64,000 bases of DNA, taken from Hymenobacter sp. CRA2 (GTDB taxonomy: Bacteria; Bacteroidota; Bacteroidia; Cytophagales; Hymenobacteraceae). This document shows positions 14,729 through 22,846 of this stretch, in pieces; within the stretch, counting starts at the first letter, position 1; the number at the start of each line of letters is the position of its first letter. The DNA is taken from NCBI RefSeq assembly GCF_002007105.1, contig NZ_MVBC01000003.1, positions 186,001 through 250,000 on the forward strand, in the 5' to 3' direction. The notes beneath the pieces are model-generated. The model saw only the letters and a list, made by a program, of their open reading frames with translations. It had not been told where the DNA came from and did no database searches. A program made the translations under genes and the position numbers.

Positions 14729-15895
14729 CTAACCAGCCGTAATGAGGTTTTCCTGCTCGATGAGCACGTGCAAATCCTGATCTACTACCTCTTTTTTGTG
14801 GTCGGCCAGGGTCAGGAAGGAGGCGTAGGCCTTGTTGAGGGCAGTACGCTCCAGGTCGTAGCCGAGCTTTTGGAGTCGGTAAGCCAGGGCAGCGCGGCCG
14901 GAGCGGGCCGTCAGCACGATGGAGGAGTCGGCCACACCTACTTCGTGCGGGTCGATGATTTCGTAGGTTTCGCGGTGCTTGATGACGCCGTCCTGGTGAA
15001 TGCCGCTGGAGTGCGAAAAGGCGTTGGCACCCACGATGGCCTTGTTGGGCTGCACGGGCATGCTCATCAGGTGCGAGACCATGGCCGAAGTCTCAGCCAG
15101 CAGGCGTGTGTTGACGTTGGTGTGCAGATTCAGGTAAGGATGCTGGCGCATGACCATCACTACTTCCTCCAGGGCCGTGTTGCCGGCCCGCTCCCCTACC
15201 CCGTTGATGGTACACTCGATTTGGCGGGCCCCGTGGAGCACGCCCGAAATGGAGTTGGCGGTGGCCATGCCCAGGTCGTTGTGGCAGTGCGTGGATAGCG
15301 TCACGCCCTCGATGCCGCGCACGTTTTCGCGCAGGTACTTGATTTTGGCGCCGTACTCCCCGGGCAGGCAGTAGCCGGTAGTGTCGGGAATGTTGAGCAC
15401 GGTGGCACCGGCGCGAATGGCGGCTTCGCACACGCGGGCCAGAAACTCGTTGTCGGTGCGGCCGGCGTCTTCGGCGTAGAACTCCACGTCCTCCACGAAG
15501 CTCTTGGCCAGCTTCACGGCCGCCACGGCGCGCTGCAGCACATCCTCGCGGGTGGTTTGTAGCTTGAAGCGCACGTGCGAATCGGAAGTACCGATGCCGG
15601 TGTGAATGCGCGGCCGGCGGGCGCCGCGCAGCGCCTCGGCCGCCACACGGATGTCGTTTTCGACGGCGCGCGAAAGGCCGCAGACGGTAGCTTCCTTGAC
15701 CTGGGCAGCAATGGCCTGCACGGCCGCGAAGTCGCCGGGGCTGGAAACCGGGAAGCCCGCCTCGATGACGTCGACGCCCAGAAGCTCCAGCTGCGCGGCA
15801 ATGACCAGCTTTTCGTCCCGGTTGAGCTTGCACCCCGGCACTTGTTCGCCGTCGCGCAGGGTGGTGTCGAAGATCTGTACTTTCTGAGCTGCCAT
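14729..15895 (-). CDS. leuA: 2-isopropylmalate synthase, short form without regulatory domain
   Basis: 388 residues from the ATG at 15895 ([20 protein letters not shown]). It condenses acetyl-CoA with 2-oxoisovalerate, the committed step of leucine synthesis. Motifs of the TIM-barrel are present: [28 protein letters not shown] (metal-binding HCH) and [14 protein letters not shown]. Residues about 330-388 form only the short helical linker; the C-terminal leucine-binding LeuA dimer domain of the roughly 520-residue enzymes is missing. Short forms are usual in Bacteroidota, so feedback control must occur in another way. A 19-codon upstream ORF (15961-16020) may provide control at the RNA level. 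Confidence 0.93.
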   Translation of the reverse strand: MAAQKVQIFDTTLRDGEQVPGCKLNRDEKLVIAAQLELLGVDVIEAGFPVSSPGDFAAVQAIAAQVKEATVCGLSRAVENDIRVAAEALRGARRPRIHTGIGTSDSHVRFKLQTTREDVLQRAVAAVKLAKSFVEDVEFYAEDAGRTDNEFLARVCEAAIRAGATVLNIPDTTGYCLPGEYGAKIKYLRENVRGIEGVTLSTHCHNDLGMATANSISGVLHGARQIECTINGVGERAGNTALEEVVMVMRQHPYLNLHTNVNTRLLAETSAMVSHLMSMPVQPNKAIVGANAFSHSSGIHQDGVIKHRETYEIIDPHEVGVADSSIVLTARSGRAALAYRLQKLGYDLERTALNKAYASFLTLADHKKEVVDQDLHVLIEQENLITAG

Positions 15896-15960
15896 GAGCG
15901 TGAGGTTCGGTTCAGCGGATTGCAGGCCGCAAGAACACCGCGTAACCCCGGCGCCAAAAA

Positions 15961-16020
15961 CTATTTTTTCACAGGGCTACTATTTCTAAAAGCCAAATCC
16001 ATATCTACATAGGTCTGCAT
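15961..16020 (-). CDS. Candidate leader peptide of leuA (19 codons)
   Basis: ATG at 16020 to TAG at 15961 encodes [19 protein letters not shown]; it ends 65 bases before leuA. The part FRNS (codons TTT AGA AAT AGT) lies within a 14-base block that is identical, and in the same reading phase, to a block upstream of ilvE (18342-18353). The phase-matched similarity continues past the stop codon (TTTTTG, then V-L-A) to 15928. The low-GC codons, including AGA, stand out in this genome. That it is translated and regulates leuA is inference. Confidence 0.45.
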   Translation of the reverse strand: MQTYVDMDLAFRNSSPVKK

Positions 16021-16144
16021 ATCAAGTATTTATAAAACATCGAAATACAACGGCTAACGCGCTGCTGACGTCTGCCGCACACAGTGGAAAGGCAGATTAC
16101 TTGGATTAACGGGCTTCTGAAAAGACGTTAATGCCTCCCCGAAC

Positions 16145-16188
16145 ATCATGCTCCATATGGCGTCTGCTTACCGAAGCATAACCGTGCC
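16145..16188 (+). repeat. Diverged copy of the GTCATGCT...CGAAGCAT repeat
   Basis: ATCATGCTCCATATGGCG followed by TCTGCTTACCGAAGCATAACC aligns with the copy at 5807-5847 and has the same central insert. It lies between gpmA and leuA. Apart from this and the leuA leader, I see nothing else in the 341-base gap. Confidence 0.45.
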
Positions 16189-16236
16189 AGAGCTTTAAGC
16201 CCCCGGCTGGACAGGCGCCACGGGCAGCCCGCACGC

Positions 16237-16941
16237 CTACGCCCCATTTTGGCTTTCTAGGTAATAGTGCCGGATGCGGTTGAACTGCTCGTCCAGTTCA
16301 AACACCAGCGGCACCCCGGTGGGAATGTCCAGTTGCGCAACTTCCGCGTCGGAGAGGTGGTCGATGTACTGCACCACCGCGCGCAGGCTGTTGCCGTGGG
16401 CGCACACGATGACGTTGCGTCCCTGGTGCACGGCCTTCATGATGTGCTCCGTCCAGAAGGGTAATACCCGCGTCATGGTTTCGCTCAGGTTCTCCGTCAG
16501 CGGCAGCTCCCGGTGCGTGAGGGTGTGGTAGCGCGGGTCGTGGCCGGGAAAGCGCGGGTCGTCGGGGGTGAGAGCGGGCGGGTGCTCCTGCGGGTCGCGG
16601 CGCCAGCGTTGCACCTGCGCCTCGCCGTACTGGGCGGTGATTTCAGCTTTATTGAGCCCCTGCAAGCTGCCGTAAAACCGCTCGTTGAGGCGCCAGGACT
16701 TTTCCACCGGAATCCAGAGCAAGTTCATGGCTTCCAAGGCCAGGTGCAGGGTTTTGATGCTGCGCTTCAGGTAAGACGTGAAGCCCACGTCGAAGCTGTA
16801 GCCGTGTTGGCGCAGCGTTTCGCCGGCGCGCACGGCCTGCGCGGCGCCCGCGGCGGAAAGGTCGACGTCGGTCCAGCCGGTAAAGCGGTTTTCCAGGTTC
16901 CACACGCTCTCGCCATGGCGGAGCAGTACCAGTTTCTTCAT
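16237..16941 (-). CDS. gpmA: 2,3-bisphosphoglycerate-dependent phosphoglycerate mutase
   Basis: 234 residues from the ATG at 16941 (MKKLVLLRHGESVWNLENRF). It interconverts 3- and 2-phosphoglycerate in glycolysis. The phosphohistidine motif LLRHGESVWN has the catalytic His at residue 9; other motifs are FTGWTDVDLSAAG, TSYLKRSIKTL, NERFYGSLQGLNKAE and VCAHGNSLRAVVQY with the second His. Length is somewhat below the 245-250 of classical enzymes. It lies 138 bases downstream of ilvE on the same strand. A longer reading to 17013 adds a segment without family similarity. Confidence 0.93.
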   Translation of the reverse strand: MKKLVLLRHGESVWNLENRFTGWTDVDLSAAGAAQAVRAGETLRQHGYSFDVGFTSYLKRSIKTLHLALEAMNLLWIPVEKSWRLNERFYGSLQGLNKAEITAQYGEAQVQRWRRDPQEHPPALTPDDPRFPGHDPRYHTLTHRELPLTENLSETMTRVLPFWTEHIMKAVHQGRNVIVCAHGNSLRAVVQYIDHLSDAEVAQLDIPTGVPLVFELDEQFNRIRHYYLESQNGA

Positions 16942-17079
16942 GCCGGAAAATAAGCCCGGCGCGCATGAGGTAACGATTAGCAAGCACGGGTAGCCGGCAT
17001 CCGCCGCACGCAAGGCCTGCCTGGCAGCGCGGCCCTTCGGCCTTTAAGCCTGCTCGGAATGACCTGATTTGCGGTCATT

Positions 17080-17979
17080 TTACTCCCGCGCCTCCACTAT
17101 AGCCTCCACCGCCTGGCCCGTCACGAGAGCGGTGTAGCGGCGGGCCAGCTCGGCACCGAGAGTTTCAGCGAAGGGCTTCCCGAACACGATGTCGTCCACC
17201 GAAGCCACGCCAACGACTTCGGCGGCGGTGCCGGTCATGAAGGCGCCGGTGGCGCCGCGCAGCTCCTCGGGGCGGAAAAACGTTTCGGTGACCCGGATGC
17301 CGGCTTCGCGGGCCAGATCGATGATGGTGTTGCGGGTGATGCCACGCAGAATGCTACCCGCCGACGGCGTAAACAGCTCCCCGTCGCGTTCGAAGAAGAA
17401 GTTGGCGCCCGGGCCCTCGGCTACGTAGCCGTGCATATCGAGCAGCAGGGCCTCGTCGTAGCCGCGGTTTTTGGCCTCGGTACTGGCAATGATAGAGTTG
17501 GCATAGTGCCCTGATACCTTGGCCTCGATGGGCACGGCCCTGGGATTGGGCCGCTCGTAGGGCGAAATGGTCAGACGCAGGGACTGGTCGCCGAGGTACC
17601 TACCCCAGTCCCACACGGCCATGAGCAGGTTGCCGGCCGGCGGACACTTCAGGCTCATGTTGGGCGCGGCAGCGTAGGCCAGCGGGCGGATGTAGGCGTC
17701 GCTCAGCCCGTTTTTCGCCAATAGCTGGTAGCTGATTTCGGTCAGCTCCGCCACCGAATAGCTCAGCGGCAAGCCGATGGCCTGACAGGAGTAATGGAAC
17801 CGCTCGAAGTGCTCCTTGGGCTTGAAAATCCGGGTGCCGCTGGGCGTGTTATAGGCCCGAATGCCCTCAAATACGGCGTAGCCGTAGTGCAGCGACTGGG
17901 CATACATTCCGCAGGTGGCCTGCTCGGCCGAAACAAACTCGCCGTCCAGAAACGCGACGGTATTGCTGGTGAAGTACAT
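17080..17979 (-). CDS. ilvE: Branched-chain amino acid aminotransferase
   Basis: 299 residues from the ATG at 17979 (MYFTSNTVAFLDGEFVSAEQ). A fold type IV PLP enzyme that transaminates 2-oxoisocaproate, 2-oxoisovalerate and 2-oxo-3-methylvalerate to Leu, Val and Ile. Motifs are HYGYAVFEGIRAY, YIRPLAYAA, EAKVSGHYANS with the PLP lysine near residue 154, DEALLLDMHGYVAEGPGANF and ITRNTIIDLAREAG. The open frame extends upstream to 18117 but the family start is the Met at 17979. Its upstream region carries an element also found before leuA, pointing to shared control. Confidence 0.94.
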   Translation of the reverse strand: MYFTSNTVAFLDGEFVSAEQATCGMYAQSLHYGYAVFEGIRAYNTPSGTRIFKPKEHFERFHYSCQAIGLPLSYSVAELTEISYQLLAKNGLSDAYIRPLAYAAAPNMSLKCPPAGNLLMAVWDWGRYLGDQSLRLTISPYERPNPRAVPIEAKVSGHYANSIIASTEAKNRGYDEALLLDMHGYVAEGPGANFFFERDGELFTPSAGSILRGITRNTIIDLAREAGIRVTETFFRPEELRGATGAFMTGTAAEVVGVASVDDIVFGKPFAETLGAELARRYTALVTGQAVEAIVEARE

Positions 17980-18412
17980 CGGTACGGGCAGTAGTAACGC
18001 AGCAGGTAAGAAGTAAATGCTTTCGGCACGCGCCCTAAACGACGACCGGGCAGCTCCGGCCATACATTTCAGTAACGGCGGGCAGGCGTGCGGAACCGTG
18101 AGCGAAACGCTCTGCACGGGGGTGAAATAGAGGGTGGCGGAGGAGTATTTTCGAGCCTTGGGGAGCCGTGCAGGCCGGTTTGTTCTTTAGCTTGCGCCTT
18201 CCGGGTGGCCAGTTGCCATCGGATGCAGCGGCGTGAGCGTGAAGCACTTGGTGGACCGGCACTACACAACGCAGCCGTCCCTTGGTGGCCTGCAAGTACA
18301 AGCCGCGTACGCCGCAGCAAAAACCGGTTTTGGGAGTAGTTACTATTTCTAAAATCTAGCGCCCGCCAACCAACCAACTCATTATCACAACCTTGCAATA
18401 AGCCCCGCTACA
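17980..18412. other. Long intergenic region before ilvE
   Basis: 433 bases between the divergent ilvE and the 18413 gene. No convincing protein gene is seen. A minus-strand frame stays open for 109 codons (18398 to 18069) and contains the leader-like segment described at 18291-18362, but its later part is not protein-like. The region is long enough for a regulated ilvE leader. Confidence 0.5.
18291..18362 (-). promoter_or_regulatory. Leader-like element of ilvE, homologous to the leuA leader
   Basis: On the minus strand this reads ALDFRNSNYSQNRFLLRR followed by TRLVLA. Aligned without gaps to the leuA leader (15928-15999) it keeps F-R-N-S, then F-L, then R-x-V-L-A at identical spacing, with silent differences in the VLA codons. 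The stretch is rich in Leu, Val and Arg, as expected for an attenuator peptide of branched-chain amino acid genes. No Met is in frame; a TTG start is possible. No stop codon follows for about 75 codons, which argues against a classical short leader peptide. Confidence 0.45.
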
Positions 18413-19954
18413 ATGCCAAACGGCAGTATCGACCCCGTATTTCAGCTTGTTAAGTCGCTGACTCGCTCCGAGAAGCGGCACTTTCGGCTGTTTTCGGGCC
18501 GCTCGGGGTCGGCGGAGGACCTGAAGTTCATGCAGCTTTTCGATGCGCTGGATGCACTGGGCCAGTACGACGAGGAGCGCATCTTGGCGCAGGTACCGGC
18601 CATCCGGAAGGTGCAGCTGGCCAACCTCAAGGCCAACCTCTACCGGCAGCTGCTGAGCAGCCTGCGCCAATACCACGCCGGCCAGAACATCGACATTCAG
18701 CTCCACGAGCAGCTCGACTACGCCCGCGTGCTCTACAACAAGGGTTTCTACCAGCAGGCGCTCCGGATGCTGGAGCGCACCAAGCAGCAGGCCCAGCAGG
18801 CACGGCTGCCGCACGTGGCCCTTCTCGCCCTGGACTTCGAGAAGCTCATCGAGTCGCAGTACATCACGCGCAGCCTGCGCGGCCGGGCCGAAGATCTGTC
18901 GGCCGAATCCCTGGACACGGTGCAGCACGTCACGCAGTTGCACCGGCTCAGCAACGTAGCACTGCGCATGTACGGCCTGTATTTGCGCGTAGGCCATGCC
19001 CGCAGCCAGCGGGATGCCGAGCAGATAACCGACCGTTTTCGGGCGGCGCTAGCCGGGATTGACGTCAGCCAGGGCGGTTTCTACGAGTGCCTGTACTACT
19101 ACCAGGCACAGGTGTGGTACTACACCATCATCCAGGATTTCCGGGCCTGCTACCGCTACGCGCAGAAGTGGGTGGACCTGTTTGAGCAGGCGCCCGACAT
19201 GATGGAGCAGCAGCCCATGCTCTATATCAAAGGCCTGCACAACTTGCTGGCCTCGCTCTACAACCTACTCTACTACAGCAAATTCACGGCGGTACTGGCC
19301 AAGCTGGAAAGCTTCGCCGCCTCGCTCACGCGCCCCACGCCGAATACCGACGTGCTGCTCTTTCAATACATCTACACGCACAAAATCAACGCCGCTTTCC
19401 TGGAAGGCCGCTTCGCCGACAGCCTGCAGCTCATGCCCGACCTACTGGAAAAGCTGGTGCTGTTTCAGCCGCAGCTCGACCTGCACCGCCGGCTGATTTT
19501 CTACTACAAGATTGCCAGCCTGTACTTCGGCAGCGGCAACTACCGCAAGGCCATAGAGTACCTGAACAAAATCATTCAGTACAAAGACGTCACCCTGCGC
19601 GAGGACATTCAGTGCTTTGCGCGCATCCTGAACCTGATAGCCCACTACGAGGCGGGCCACGACGAAATGCTGGAGTACCAGATCAAATCGGTGTACCGCT
19701 TCCTGGGCAAGATGAACGAGCAGCAGCAGATGCAGGTGGAGATATTCCGCTTCCTGCGCGGCGTGGGTCATCTGGCTCCGCACCAGCTCAAGGATGCGTT
19801 CAGTGCTCTGAAAGACCGGCTGCTGGAAATATCAGAAAACCCGTACGAGCGGCGCCCCTTCCTCTACCTGGACCTCATTTCCTGGCTGGAAAGCAAGATT
19901 GAAGACGTGCCGGTAGAAGAAATCATGCGGCGCAAATTCGCCCGGATGAAGTAG
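18413..19954 (+). CDS. Large helical TPR-like protein, unknown
   Basis: 513 residues from the ATG at 18413 (MPNGSIDPVFQLVKSLTRSE). The whole protein is alpha-helical, with repeated tyrosine- and leucine-rich helix pairs resembling TPR or related solenoids (YARVLYNKGFYQQALRML, YYQAQVWYYTIIQDFRACY, YKIASLYFGSGNYRKAIEYL). It has no signal peptide or membrane segment, so it is cytoplasmic. I know it only as a conserved unknown of Bacteroidota. The opening VKSLTRSEKRHFRLFS may be a nucleic-acid or ribosome-contact segment; that is speculative. Monocistronic; a palindrome follows. Confidence 0.75.
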   Translation: MPNGSIDPVFQLVKSLTRSEKRHFRLFSGRSGSAEDLKFMQLFDALDALGQYDEERILAQVPAIRKVQLANLKANLYRQLLSSLRQYHAGQNIDIQLHEQLDYARVLYNKGFYQQALRMLERTKQQAQQARLPHVALLALDFEKLIESQYITRSLRGRAEDLSAESLDTVQHVTQLHRLSNVALRMYGLYLRVGHARSQRDAEQITDRFRAALAGIDVSQGGFYECLYYYQAQVWYYTIIQDFRACYRYAQKWVDLFEQAPDMMEQQPMLYIKGLHNLLASLYNLLYYSKFTAVLAKLESFAASLTRPTPNTDVLLFQYIYTHKINAAFLEGRFADSLQLMPDLLEKLVLFQPQLDLHRRLIFYYKIASLYFGSGNYRKAIEYLNKIIQYKDVTLREDIQCFARILNLIAHYEAGHDEMLEYQIKSVYRFLGKMNEQQQMQVEIFRFLRGVGHLAPHQLKDAFSALKDRLLEISENPYERRPFLYLDLISWLESKIEDVPVEEIMRRKFARMK

Positions 19955-19983
19955 AGCGTTTTTGGCAAAACCCTGAAACGGAA

Positions 19984-20084
19984 CTGTCATCCTTTATCTG
20001 GCGTCCGCAAAGCAAAGGACCTTCTCACGCCAGATGGATTACTATCCAACGTGAGAAGGTCCTTCGCTTTGCTCGGGATGACAG
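19984..20084. repeat. GTCATCC palindromic element between convergent genes
   Basis: Ends are CTGTCATCC and GGATGACAG. Inner arms AAAGCAAAGGACCTTCTCAC (20009-20028) and its reverse complement (20051-20070) pair with one mismatch. The tip contains GGATTACTATCC, as in the element at 14598. The left arm carries an extra TTTATCTGGCGTCC absent from the right arm. It lies between the stops of convergent genes and could end transcription from both sides. Confidence 0.85.
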
Positions 20085-20103
20085 CTACGAACAGCGCCTG
20101 TTG

Positions 20104-21180
20104 CTACGCCGCGCGGCCCATCTGGCGCAGGAACAGCACGTGCGACACGACGGCCGAACGCATGCGCGGGAATTCGTTGTAGACTACGTCAAACTCCACG
20201 CAGGCCTGCTTGATGATCTTGCTGATGGCCGGGTAGTGCACGTGCGAAATTTTCGGGAACAGGTGGTGCTCCACCTGGAAGTTCAGGCCGCCCAGCAGCC
20301 AGGTTACCACTTTGTTGTTGGTGGCGAAGTTGGCCGTGGTCTTGAGTTGGTGAATGGCCCACTCGTCCTCCATTTTATAGGTTTGGGCGTCGGGCACGGG
20401 GAAGGTGGCGGGCTCTACGGTGTGGGCCAGCTGAAACACCAGGCTGAGCGAGAAACCGGCTACGCAGGCAAAAATCAGGAAGCCGATAACCCACGGCCCG
20501 AAGCCGACCATGTAAATGGGCAGGGCCACGAACAGCCCCAGGTACAGCACCTTAAAGCCCCAGAACACGAGTTGGTCGCTCAGTTCCATCTTCTTCAGCG
20601 GTACCGAGCCGATGCTGCCCTTGAAGTACTTCTGGTAGTCCATCATCACCACCCAAGCCAGGTAGAACATCGCGTACAGAAACCAGAAGTAGTAATGCTG
20701 GTAGCGGTGCAGGGCGCGGCGGGGCTGGGTCTCGCTCAGGCGCAGCCAGGGCTGGGCGTCGATGTCGTCATCCACCCCGTCGATGTTGGTATACATGTGG
20801 TGGATGAGGTTGTGCTTCATGTTCCACATGAAGGAGTTGCCACCGAATACGTTCAGGGTGAAAGCCGCGGTCTGGTTCAGCCACTTGTGCTCGGAAAACG
20901 AGCCGTGCGAGCCGTCGTGCATCACGTTGAAGCCGATGGCGGCCCCTACCCCGCCCATCAGCACGCACTCCAGAATGGCCCAGCCGGCCGAGGGCGTGAA
21001 GAACACGAGGTGCACGTAAAGGAACAGCAGCGCCCCGGTGAGCAGTGCGGCTTTGGTGAAGAGCGTAGCGTTGCCGGTGGTGGGTTTTCCGGCCTGCTCG
21101 AAGTAGTCGTTGACGCGACGCTTCAGCTCCTGGTGAAACGATTCGTGCTGCCGGACGGCGGCAAACTTGGGTACGGACAT
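20104..21180 (-). CDS. Membrane fatty acid desaturase (second copy)
   Basis: 358 residues from the ATG at 21180 (MSVPKFAAVRQHESFHQELK). Paralogue of the gene at 9235-10299 with the same three histidine boxes (HDGSHGSF, HHMYTN, QVEHHLFP) and a nearly identical C-terminus (EFPRMRSAVVSHVLFLRQMG). The membrane segments are comparable (LLTGALLFLYVHLVFF, VIGFLIFACVAGFSLSLVF). It introduces double bonds in fatty acyl chains at the membrane. A -7-like box lies 28 bases upstream. Differences from the first copy are concentrated in the N-terminal third, so different substrate or temperature roles are possible. Confidence 0.9.
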   Translation of the reverse strand: MSVPKFAAVRQHESFHQELKRRVNDYFEQAGKPTTGNATLFTKAALLTGALLFLYVHLVFFTPSAGWAILECVLMGGVGAAIGFNVMHDGSHGSFSEHKWLNQTAAFTLNVFGGNSFMWNMKHNLIHHMYTNIDGVDDDIDAQPWLRLSETQPRRALHRYQHYYFWFLYAMFYLAWVVMMDYQKYFKGSIGSVPLKKMELSDQLVFWGFKVLYLGLFVALPIYMVGFGPWVIGFLIFACVAGFSLSLVFQLAHTVEPATFPVPDAQTYKMEDEWAIHQLKTTANFATNNKVVTWLLGGLNFQVEHHLFPKISHVHYPAISKIIKQACVEFDVVYNEFPRMRSAVVSHVLFLRQMGRAA

Positions 21181-21207
21181 GCAGTAAAGAAAACAGGATT
21201 GGGGCCG

Positions 21208-21215
21208 CAAAGGTA
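21208..21215 (-). promoter_or_regulatory. Probable -7 box of the second desaturase
   Basis: TACCTTTG on the minus strand fits the Bacteroidota -7 consensus TAnnTTTG, 28 bases before the start codon. No good -33 TTTG is seen at the expected distance. Confidence 0.4.
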
Positions 21216-21393
21216 CGGCAGAAATGCGGCGGCGGGTTTGGCGGACGTGAAATCAACCGCGCCGGCGCACATGAGTTTTGTCAGACACCGCCGTCCGGCG
21301 ACTCGTTCCGTATCAGCTTGGCAAATTGCCCGTTCAGCTACAATGCCCTGTTCTGCTGGCTAAAAGACGGTGTGCCTGTCGGCGCCACCGGTG

Positions 21394-22605
21394 CTACTTC
21401 CGCGTCAGCAGGGCTACGTCGGCGGCAGCGCCCACGGGCAGCCCGGGCTGCAGCAGCGGCTGTAGCTCGGCAAACGGCAGGTACACCCGGATTTCGCCCT
21501 GGGCGTAGGAGGCCAGTTCGTACGGCTGGTACACGAACATGGCGCCGCCGCTGGTCAGGTACACGTTGTGCGTGACGTGAATGCGGTCGACCAGCAGGGT
21601 CTCATCCAGCTTGTCGGTGGGCGCGAGGTGCATGATGCGGCGCACTGCCCGGTCCAGGATGGGCTCCAGCCGGGCCTCGCTGCCGGCCCGGAAGATGTCG
21701 GCGTAGCGCAGGGCCCGGCCGCTGCGGGTATCGAAGCTGATGACCCTGGTGCCGTAGTTGCCGTGGGCACCGCCGGTGTAGCTGTAGTCCATGAAGCCCA
21801 GGCTCAGCAGCGGCGCCTGGTTCCAGAGCACGTAGGTGAGCTCCTGCGAATCGTAACGCAGGGCGTAGCTGGGCATTTCGGTAGAGTCGTCGGCGGTAGA
21901 GGCAAAATCGGCCGCATCGGCGCGGTAATCCCGGGCGTAGCTGCGCTGCTGCTCCTGCCAGTACTGCTTCAGCACGGGCGCCGGCTTGGCATCGGTGGTG
22001 TCGCCGCGCAGGGTGCGCAAAATGCCCGCGGTGAGCGGCGCCGGCCCGTCGATGGGCAGCAGTACGTGCAGCGTCTGATGCGCGTAGGGGGAGCTGCTCT
22101 TGCCCGGGAAGGCAGCCACCGAATCGGTAAAAAAGTGAGCCACAAAGTGGAGGCTGCCCACTGGCTTCACGCGGCGCAGGCGTACCGGTTTCATGCCCAG
22201 GAAACCCACCAGCTCGTTGCCGTCCTCGCGCACGCGCAGCACCGGGCCGCTGTCTTCGTCCTCGGGGACGGGTTTGAGGTCGGCTTCGGTGGTCAGCTCC
22301 ACGGCCACGTCCTGCGGCTCGCCGTCGGGGGCAATGTAGGCTTCGTAGAGCCGTGGCAGGTCGTCGGTGCTGCCCTCGGCGGGAATAGAGGTAAGGTGCA
22401 GAGTAAGGCTGTCGGTGGTGCCGGGCAGCAAGCCGCGGTACTGCCGGTACCAGGCCCCGGGCGGGTTAGCGGAGGCAGCTTCCGCAGTGGCGGCGGGCGC
22501 GGGGCGGCGGGCCTGGGTGGTGGCTTGCTTATCAGGTTGGGAGTTGCAGGCGGTCAGCAGTGCAGCGGCCCCAAGGACCCGGCTCAGCGAGGATAGGGAA
22601 GACAT
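21394..22605 (-). CDS. Lipoprotein with DUF3298/RsiV-like C-terminal domain
   Basis: 403 residues from the ATG at 22605. The N-terminus is a lipoprotein signal with lipobox LLTAC (about residues 16-20), so the protein is probably lipid-anchored in the envelope. After a Thr/Ala-rich linker comes an N-terminal domain with SLTLHLTSIPAEG, then a C-terminal part with FMDYSYTGGAHGNYGTRVIS (the G-G-A-H motif of DUF3298) and YELASYAQGEIRVYLPFAEL near the end. DUF3298 is shared with the anti-sigma factor RsiV, where it binds lysozyme; whether this protein binds a ligand is unknown. Monocistronic. Confidence 0.8.
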   Translation of the reverse strand: MSSLSSLSRVLGAAALLTACNSQPDKQATTQARRPAPAATAEAASANPPGAWYRQYRGLLPGTTDSLTLHLTSIPAEGSTDDLPRLYEAYIAPDGEPQDVAVELTTEADLKPVPEDEDSGPVLRVREDGNELVGFLGMKPVRLRRVKPVGSLHFVAHFFTDSVAAFPGKSSSPYAHQTLHVLLPIDGPAPLTAGILRTLRGDTTDAKPAPVLKQYWQEQQRSYARDYRADAADFASTADDSTEMPSYALRYDSQELTYVLWNQAPLLSLGFMDYSYTGGAHGNYGTRVISFDTRSGRALRYADIFRAGSEARLEPILDRAVRRIMHLAPTDKLDETLLVDRIHVTHNVYLTSGGAMFVYQPYELASYAQGEIRVYLPFAELQPLLQPGLPVGAAADVALLTRK

Positions 22606-22846
22606 ATGGTGTGGTGGATAGCGGCGTGGGCGTGGCGTTCGGTGCTACGTTGGCGGCAGCAAAGCTGGGCTAAGTAGCTCAATCAAAAAAATTTTACCGA
22701 CGCATCCGACGGGTTTGCCGATCGATATGCCTCGTTGGTGGCGCAAGGAGCTTACCGTTGAGGCGCTGGCATAGGCAGGGTCAATAACCGCATCGGAGCT
22801 TTTATAGTATGTCTTGGGGAAATCCAACCGCAACCACACCACTTCC

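Noticed and set aside
18069-18398. 109-codon minus-strand frame upstream of ilvE as a normal protein gene
   Set aside because: Only the first third resembles the leuA leader; the rest is Arg/Pro/Ser-rich and not protein-like. I report the first part as a leader element only.
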